Shown piece after piece: positions 57,356 through 64,000 of a stretch of DNA of 64,000 nt; the first letter of the stretch is position 1; each line of letters starts with the position of its first letter. Under the pieces are notes generated by a model. The model made no database searches, was not told where the DNA came from, and was given only the letters and a program-made list of their open reading frames with translations. Source of the stretch: Rhodothermales bacterium (GTDB lineage Bacteria > Bacteroidota > Rhodothermia > Rhodothermales > UBA10348); assembly GCA_017643395.1 (NCBI GenBank), contig JAEPNP010000008.1, positions 1-64,000 on the forward strand. Direction: 5' to 3'. The position numbers and the translations under genes were made by a program.

Positions 57356-59126
57356 GGCGCCACAAGTGCTTGGCGTGCAGCGGACTGTACCGGATCGACT
57401 CAGCCGTCACCTGAAAGCCGGCATCAGCAAACAGGGCGCGCCAATCGGCCGCTGATCGGAAGGAGGAGTGCTCCTTCCACGCGGCCCGCGAAGGCGCACG
57501 CCAGAAGTTGGCCAGCCGGTCGAGTACCGGCAGCACGTGTCGATCCACGTCTCCTCGCAGCACACTCTCCACCACAATGACCGGTCCGCGACTGACGCGC
57601 GCCATCTCTCTTAGGAGTCCTCCGGGGTTGTCGACGTGATGCAGCACAAACACGGCGCAGGCCGCATCGATCGAGCGTGCCGGCAGGGGCATAACCTCAC
57701 CGTCGTACAGTAGCATATCCGCCAGTCCGTCGGTGCGGTCTTCGGTCTCAAGCACCGTCACCTCCTTTCCGTGACGCTGGCGAAGCTCCGCGGCGACGTA
57801 CCCCTCTCCCCCTCCCACATCCAGCCAGGAATTGCCCCCTGCGAACGCACTCACCCAGGAGGCCTTCCAGACGGCGCGTCGTTTGAGGGCCCATTGCGCG
57901 CATGACGGAAGAAGCAGCAACGCGAATCCCGTCCAGGCGACCACGACAAAGACCCAGTAGGGTCCGCCTGTGTACAGCAGGTAAGTCCCGATCGACCACG
58001 CGGAAAGCCACGACCACGCGGCGACGTGCCTGCCGGTCAGTACGGCCAGCAGCAGTACCCCGTAGAGATACCACGGGTGCACGGTCGTCGCTGTGACTGT
58101 GAGCAGGAACACCAGGCCATAGAGCACGCTTTCAAGCGTCCATCTGGCCCGCCAGGCTGTCCACAGAAGCACGCCGGCTCCTCCCAGAAACAGCCAGCGG
58201 AAGGCCGGCCCGAGTTGCTTGCTCCAGTCGTCGCCTGTGAAGAGCCGAAAGACCTCCTTGGCGGCGTAATACGGGCCTGCGTTGAATTCGAAGTACCGCA
58301 CGTAGAGGTTCAGGCTCTCCGACACATGGGCCCAGACGTAGGGGGCGACAAATGGAGCGGCCAGTCCGGCTCCCACCAAAAAGCCCGTCGCCACCGCACG
58401 CGGCTTTCGGAGAAACGCGGGTGCAGCCAGGACCGGCCACAGCTTTACATGCGCGGCGACCGCGACAGCGGCCCCTACCCAGCTCCACCGGTCGCGGCGG
58501 GCCGCCCACACCGCCGCCACGACGGGAAGTGCCAGCAGGGCGTCTGTATGCGCTTGTCCCGCTCCAGACAGGAGCGCCATGGGATGTGTCGCGAACACCA
58601 GGAGCAGCCACGGACTCACAATTCTGGCGAGGAGCAGAAGGGCGGCCAATTCGGCCACAAGGACCAGCGCCTTCAGAACATAGAACGAGGCCGGAAAAGC
58701 CCCGCCGCTCAGCCAGTGGGCGGCGACGAACACCGCCTGGGAAGCCGGTGGGTAGACCGAGTAGAAGCCGGCCGAATTCAGGGAGTCGTAGCCGGGATGA
58801 GCCCGGAACGAACGCAACGCCTCGTCGGACGGCACATACTGGTACGGATTGATCCCCTCGGCCACCAGCTGGCCGTCCCAGGCGTAGCGATACGAATCAT
58901 CGGAAAGCGAAGGCGGCAGCGAAAACAGCAGCAGCCTCAAAAGCACCGCCATGACCACCACGATCCACACGCGCGGCGCCGCATCCCGAATCCAGTAAGC
59001 GCACGCCGCAAGTCCGATACCCGCAGCCACCATAAGTGGCCATGTATCGAGGCTGTCCGCGCCCCATCGAAACAACAGCCCGCAGGCGAGCACCCCGACC
59101 ACACCGAGCCCGGTGCGCCTGGTCAC
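57333..59126 (-). CDS. Fusion of a polytopic mannosyltransferase-like (GT87-type) domain and a methyltransferase
   Basis: The 597-aa protein has about ten hydrophobic helices over residues 1-420, with a GT-C-type acidic loop (PSLSDDSYRYAWDGQLVAEG, then INPYQY). Residues about 425-597 form a class I SAM-dependent methyltransferase: SWLDVGGGEGYVAAEL (motif I), then LLYDGEVMPLPARSIDAACA and VLHHVDNPGGLLREMARVSR. Integral glycosyltransferases of this type use lipid-linked sugars. A methyltransferase on the same chain suggests sugar or lipid modification in one step. The start overlaps the RsbW-like gene by 4 nt, so they are cotranscribed. Confidence 0.8.
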   Translation of the reverse strand: MTRRTGLGVVGVLACGLLFRWGADSLDTWPLMVAAGIGLAACAYWIRDAAPRVWIVVVMAVLLRLLLFSLPPSLSDDSYRYAWDGQLVAEGINPYQYVPSDEALRSFRAHPGYDSLNSAGFYSVYPPASQAVFVAAHWLSGGAFPASFYVLKALVLVAELAALLLLARIVSPWLLLVFATHPMALLSGAGQAHTDALLALPVVAAVWAARRDRWSWVGAAVAVAAHVKLWPVLAAPAFLRKPRAVATGFLVGAGLAAPFVAPYVWAHVSESLNLYVRYFEFNAGPYYAAKEVFRLFTGDDWSKQLGPAFRWLFLGGAGVLLWTAWRARWTLESVLYGLVFLLTVTATTVHPWYLYGVLLLAVLTGRHVAAWSWLSAWSIGTYLLYTGGPYWVFVVVAWTGFALLLLPSCAQWALKRRAVWKASWVSAFAGGNSWLDVGGGEGYVAAELRQRHGKEVTVLETEDRTDGLADMLLYDGEVMPLPARSIDAACAVFVLHHVDNPGGLLREMARVSRGPVIVVESVLRGDVDRHVLPVLDRLANFWRAPSRAAWKEHSSFRSAADWRALFADAGFQVTAESIRYSPLHAKHLWRLTSRDAV

Positions 59127-59527
59127 CCGGCCCGGAATCGCATGATCACGCGCCTCCCATCATCCTCGTAGCGGATATCATCCGCCAGTTCCTCCATCAG
59201 GAAGATTCCCCGCCCTCCGGTCGCGAGCAGATTCTTCTTGGCGAGCGGGTCGGGCACCTCCGACTTCTCGAACCCGGTGCCCTCGTCCTGCACAGTCACC
59301 TGCACATGCGTCGCGGTTGCCTCGTAGTGGATGTGCACCTTCTTGTCCGCATCCATGCCGTTGCCGTGTTCCATGGCATTGGTGACCGCCTCCGTCGTCA
59401 GCAGGACGATGTTGTAGGCCTGTTCCTCATCCAAATCCAGCGGCACGAGGAACTGCTCGGTCTCCTCGACCACCCGATCCATGTGCTCGAGATCAGTCTC
59501 AAGCACAAGCTGACGGTGCAGGCGCAT
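59123..59527 (-). CDS. RsbW-like HATPase (anti-sigma/serine kinase) domain protein
   Basis: The 134-aa GHKL ATPase has an N box TEAVTNAMEHGNG (about 45-57), G1 VQDEGTGFE and G2 LATGGRGIFLMEEL. These are the hallmarks of the HATPase_c_2/SpoIIAB-RsbW group of serine kinases that bind sigma factors or STAS partners. No STAS or PP2C gene is adjacent. It precedes the GT-methyltransferase gene with a 4-nt overlap, so it may regulate surface-polymer or stress functions. Confidence 0.88.
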   Translation of the reverse strand: MRLHRQLVLETDLEHMDRVVEETEQFLVPLDLDEEQAYNIVLLTTEAVTNAMEHGNGMDADKKVHIHYEATATHVQVTVQDEGTGFEKSEVPDPLAKKNLLATGGRGIFLMEELADDIRYEDDGRRVIMRFRAG

Positions 59528-59569
59528 GCTATTTGCAGAGGTGGGGATTAACCGGGCGGGAGGCCGAAC

Positions 59570-60829
59570 TTATGAACTTATGCGGTCGAGAACCGCCGCG
59601 AGTGTACCGGCAAGTTCGGAGCGGTCATGCGCGGCCCGGAAGGGTTCGAACGGGGCGGGCCATTGACCCTCTTCCCAACACCGAACGATGTCGCGAAAGG
59701 CCTCGTCTACGGCATCGGGATCGTCGGGGTGCGCCGTCCACGAGGCGCCGTATGCCGACAGCGCCTCATTTGCGACGCCTGGGGGCACAAGCCCGAGAAT
59801 CGGCTTTCCGGCACCGATGTACGCATAAAGCTTTCCGGTAGAAATCTGCTCCTGCCCGGGCCCGTGCCCCACCACAAGCCATGGCACATCGGATTGCCCG
59901 ACATGTGCCATCGCCTCGGTGTGCGCGGCATACGGGACCTCATGAACCACGTCTTCGAGGCCCAGGTCATGCACAAGCCGCTTGCCGCGGTCCGGAAACA
60001 GGCCCACAAATCGGGCCTCGATGTGCTCTCGCAACCCGGGCCGCTCGCCGAGTAGCCGCGCCAGGCCCCTCAAGAACGCATCCGGCGTCTGCAGGTCGTA
60101 AAACACGCCCGCATACACAAAGCGGAGCTTGTTGTCCGAGCGCTCAGAGCGCGCTGGATAGTCCTCGACGTCAAAGCCCTGCGGAACGACCGTGGTCGGC
60201 ACCCCCAGGCGTTCTCCAATAGCACGGGCGATGGGCTCGTTAATGGCTACGACCGCGTCAGCTGCCCGCCCTGCATACTGCTCCAGTCGGCGATGCAGCG
60301 CCCGGTGAACCGGCGTGGGATAGATGTGTCGCGGATTCCCGATCCAGTCGTCTCTGTAGTCGAGCACCAGAGGCAGGCGATAGCGTTTGGCGAGCCGGGC
60401 CGCCACCACATGCGAAGAATACGGAGGTGCCGTGGACAGGATGGCATCGAACGACCCCTCCTCCAGCAGTCTGCCGGCAGCGCGCAGCGCGAAGGGTATC
60501 CACCCCACCTTGTTGTCCGGCACAAACACCCATTGAGAGAGCGACGCCAGCCGTTTTCGTTTGCCTTCGGAGGGCAGTGCAATCGTGCGCGAGGGCCGAA
60601 AGAGGCGCGTGGGGTCCAGCGAGCGGGTCCGCTCGATCGGGATCTCGCGCTCGGTCAATTCGCGCAAGAGGTGCTGGTCAAACGCGAAGTAGCCTCCCGG
60701 CTCCACCGTTACGACCGTCGGCTGCCATCCGTGATCGGGCAGGTACTTGACGAACTTGCTTGCCCGCTGCACGCCACTCAACCCCATCGGGGGGAAGTAG
60801 TAGGCCAGCACAAGCAGTTTGCGGGGCAC
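59570..60829 (-). CDS. Glycosyltransferase family 4 protein
   Basis: The 419-aa GT-B enzyme begins VLAYYFPPMGLSGVQRASKF (N-terminal acceptor domain, glycine-rich loop). The C-terminal domain has LRFVYAGVFYD and the nucleotide-sugar pattern STGKLYAYIGAGKPILGLVP, with the E/G-type region in the LDYRDDWIGN stretch earlier. It is a retaining enzyme of the GT4 type, likely building envelope polysaccharide or a glycolipid. It is next to the GT-methyltransferase fusion gene. Confidence 0.88.
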   Translation of the reverse strand: MPRKLLVLAYYFPPMGLSGVQRASKFVKYLPDHGWQPTVVTVEPGGYFAFDQHLLRELTEREIPIERTRSLDPTRLFRPSRTIALPSEGKRKRLASLSQWVFVPDNKVGWIPFALRAAGRLLEEGSFDAILSTAPPYSSHVVAARLAKRYRLPLVLDYRDDWIGNPRHIYPTPVHRALHRRLEQYAGRAADAVVAINEPIARAIGERLGVPTTVVPQGFDVEDYPARSERSDNKLRFVYAGVFYDLQTPDAFLRGLARLLGERPGLREHIEARFVGLFPDRGKRLVHDLGLEDVVHEVPYAAHTEAMAHVGQSDVPWLVVGHGPGQEQISTGKLYAYIGAGKPILGLVPPGVANEALSAYGASWTAHPDDPDAVDEAFRDIVRCWEEGQWPAPFEPFRAAHDRSELAGTLAAVLDRISS

Positions 60830-60832
60830 GGC

Positions 60833-61501
60833 CTACAGCACCGTCGCGATTTCGCCCACGGCTTTTCGGGAGATGTCGGGCACACGCGCATCTGCCGCCG
60901 CATGGCCCACCACCAAAATCAGAAAGGCGTGCTCTCGACTGGGTCGACCCAGCACCTCCTGCAGGAATCCCATGGGGCTGGGCGTATGCGTCAACGTGGA
61001 CAAGCCGCACGCGTGCAAGGCTGAAATCAGCATGCCGGTCGCAATGCCGACGGACTCCTGCACGTAGTAGTTCTTCCGCCGGGACCCGTCCTCATTCTCG
61101 CCATAGCGTTCGGCGAAAACCACAATCAGGGCCGGGGCGGTCTCCAGGAATGGTTTGTGTGCGTCCGTTCCCAGCGGGGCGAGGGCTTCAAGCCAGTCTT
61201 CCGGGGCGCGATTGCCGTAAAACGCCTGCTCCTCCCTCTCGGCCGCTTCCCGCACCTGCCGTTTGATGTCGGGATCGCGAACCAGTACAAAATGCCAGGG
61301 CTGTCGATGGGCTCCGCTCGGGGCCGTACCAGCGGCCCGAATGCACTCCAGAAGGACCTCATCGGACACATCCCGTGGGTCGTAGTCCCGCACAGTCCGT
61401 CGCCCATCCAGCATGGAGCGAAATTGTCGGGCCCGCGCCAGGCGCTCCTCGTCCGTGCACGGGTCGGGATGGGCGTAGGGCACAAATGGAAAGTCCGGCA
61501 T
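60833..61501 (-). CDS. Nitroreductase-family flavoprotein
   Basis: The 222-aa product has the FMN-binding start GRRTVRDYDPRDVSDEVLL, the family segment APSGAHRQPWHFVLVRDPDI and a C-terminal loop region ALHACGLSTLTHTPSPMGFL, then REHAFLILVVGHAAA. Members reduce nitro groups, quinones or flavins with NAD(P)H. The physiological substrate is unknown. Gap of 6 bp to the M24 peptidase gene upstream. Confidence 0.92.
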   Translation of the reverse strand: MPDFPFVPYAHPDPCTDEERLARARQFRSMLDGRRTVRDYDPRDVSDEVLLECIRAAGTAPSGAHRQPWHFVLVRDPDIKRQVREAAEREEQAFYGNRAPEDWLEALAPLGTDAHKPFLETAPALIVVFAERYGENEDGSRRKNYYVQESVGIATGMLISALHACGLSTLTHTPSPMGFLQEVLGRPSREHAFLILVVGHAAADARVPDISRKAVGEIATVL

Positions 61502-61507
61502 GCAGGG

Positions 61508-62569
61508 TCAGACGATAGTCAGATCGCGATGAAGGGTAGTTAGGCGCTCGCAGCCATCCGGGCGAAGGACCACAATATCTTCGATGCGCACCCCAAATGC
61601 GCCCGGAAGGTAAACCCCCGGTTCCAGGGTGACGACGCTGTTCGGTGGAAGCGTCGCCGGGGACCGATGCGACACCGCAGGCTTCTCGTGGATTTCGAGG
61701 CCCACGCCGTGTCCCAGGCTGTGGCTGAAGTGTTCGGCAAAACCCGCCCGCCGGATGATCGATCGAGCAGTCTCGTCAAGCGCGCTGGCCTGCATTCCGG
61801 CCCGGGCCGCGGCAAGTGCCGCTTCAAGGGCTTCATTCACCAGTGTATGGATCTCGAGGAATCTGGGGCCTGGTGGCCCCAGGTGGACCATGCGTGTCAT
61901 GTCACTGGCATAGCCGTCCAGGAAACAGCCCATGTCGATCAGCACAGGCTCGCCGACCTGCAGGGCTCGAGTCCCGGGCCTCGCATGTGGCATGGCACTG
62001 TTGGGGCCTGCTGCCACGATCGGATCAAACGACATGCCCGATGCGCCACGTTTCAGATGGGCGTACACCAGTTCTGCAGCGAGCTCCGCCTCGCTCATTC
62101 CGGCACGAATGCGCGGCACCACCTCAAGGAAAACCGACTCCGTGAGGGCCTGAGCGGCTCGGATGGCTTCGACCTCGTGAAGTGATTTGTTGGCGCGGCC
62201 CGCCGCGACGAGCCCATCCCGGTGATCCAGCTCGAGCCGGTCGTTCGCCTCGGAAAGCGAGCCGGCCTGGGCCAGGGTCACGTACTCGCTCTGCAGCACC
62301 ACCCTGCCAGGCTCGAGCAACTCCCGCGCCGCGTACGCAAACAGGCTGCCCTCGGCAATATGCACCTCGGCGTCGTGGACCTCCCGGGCTGCCTGCGTCG
62401 TGTATCGCCCGTCGGTAATCAGATGGCGGGCATCCTCATGGATGAGCAGCAGTGCGTTGGACCCGGTAAACCCGCAGGCCCAGCGGATGTCGGGTGCGTG
62501 GGAGATGAGTGCGGGCCCTCCGGCCCACTCGGCGATGCGGTCCAGCCGCTCTGCCCCCGGAGTGCCCAC
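61508..62569 (-). CDS. pepP: M24-family Xaa-Pro aminopeptidase
   Basis: The 353-aa product has an N-terminal creatinase-like domain (about 1-130) and a pita-bread metallopeptidase domain. Metal ligands fall in LIDMGCFLDGYASDMTRMVH (two Asp), SHSLGHGVGLEIHEKP (His), VVTLEPGVYLPG (Glu) and FGVRIEDIVVL (Glu). The substrate should be peptides with proline in second position. The pepP name is a family-level assignment. It is 3 bp from guaB. Confidence 0.9.
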   Translation of the reverse strand: MGTPGAERLDRIAEWAGGPALISHAPDIRWACGFTGSNALLLIHEDARHLITDGRYTTQAAREVHDAEVHIAEGSLFAYAARELLEPGRVVLQSEYVTLAQAGSLSEANDRLELDHRDGLVAAGRANKSLHEVEAIRAAQALTESVFLEVVPRIRAGMSEAELAAELVYAHLKRGASGMSFDPIVAAGPNSAMPHARPGTRALQVGEPVLIDMGCFLDGYASDMTRMVHLGPPGPRFLEIHTLVNEALEAALAAARAGMQASALDETARSIIRRAGFAEHFSHSLGHGVGLEIHEKPAVSHRSPATLPPNSVVTLEPGVYLPGAFGVRIEDIVVLRPDGCERLTTLHRDLTIV

Positions 62570-62572
62570 CTG

Positions 62573-64000
<1,428 letters not shown>

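Overview
The window is about 62-65% GC and reads as a chromosomal stretch of a Gram-negative bacterium in or near the Bacteroidota/Rhodothermota (Rhodothermales-like; inferred from gene content only). The pointers are a STN-containing TonB-dependent receptor with a FecR/FecI pair, a TraR/DksA protein whose zinc finger has lost most cysteines, the tiny ribosomal protein bS31 (Thx), an isoleucyl-tRNA synthetase with a PGIHHVMG signature, a conserved Bacteroidota protein with an SGCGIDKS motif, and two upstream regions that fit the Bacteroidota promoter pattern TTG-N20/21-TAnnTTTG. Genes are dense, many neighbours overlap by 1 or 4 nt (ATGA, GTGA, TTGA), and GTG/TTG starts are common.

Layout. 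1-3292: a palindrome, a 13-bp tandem repeat and a promoter ahead of the three-gene proton-translocating transhydrogenase (pntAA-pntAB-pntB). 3383-7382: a TesA-like SGNH hydrolase divergent from a YbbA/YbbP-type ABC ATPase and FtsX permease. 7379-14997: YggS, a small membrane protein, DivIVA, a degraded PNP-like protein, IleRS, TraR/DksA and LspA, an order that recalls the divIVA-ileS-lspA neighbourhood of Firmicutes. 15070-19862 (minus): TonB receptor, FecR and ECF sigma, a cell-surface signalling unit. 20205-23939: LepA, a secreted unknown and signal peptidase I. 24368-30393: L,D-transpeptidase, K+ channel, conserved Bacteroidota protein, XseB, an SDR, a YjbQ-like protein with a large insertion, and XseA. 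30409-38117: Thx, M14 peptidase, LuxE-like ligase, crotonase, squalene/phytoene-synthase-like protein, PurM, PlsY, GpsA and an AlbA_2 protein.

38712-42978 encodes topoisomerase IV (parC-parE). It is followed by a lipoprotein, a subtilase lipoprotein, tRNA-Lys(CTT), a small lipoprotein gene that seems interrupted by an in-frame TAG, and PurU. 46627-52182 is the most distinctive coding block: an ECF sigma factor, its anti-sigma factor and four consecutive exported or exported-looking HEAT-repeat proteins. 52214-64000 carries a CBS protein and a thioredoxin-like protein that diverge from an intergenic region with two dyads, a TerB-like protein, a tyrosine recombinase, rhodanese, MiaA, a glycosyltransferase-methyltransferase fusion with an RsbW-like kinase, a GT4 glycosyltransferase, nitroreductase, M24 peptidase and the edge-truncated guaB.

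The strongest non-coding signal is a family of intergenic repeats at five places (94-120, 18074-18205, 23947-24303, 38425-38550, 54592-54724). The units carry related cores (typically TGGAAT, CCGGGCCC, ATTCCA) and recur with a period of 51 bp (occasionally 52). No coding gene contains them. They have no CRISPR-like unique spacers and are the best candidate for an undescribed element. The other main candidate is the sigma/anti-sigma/HEAT operon.
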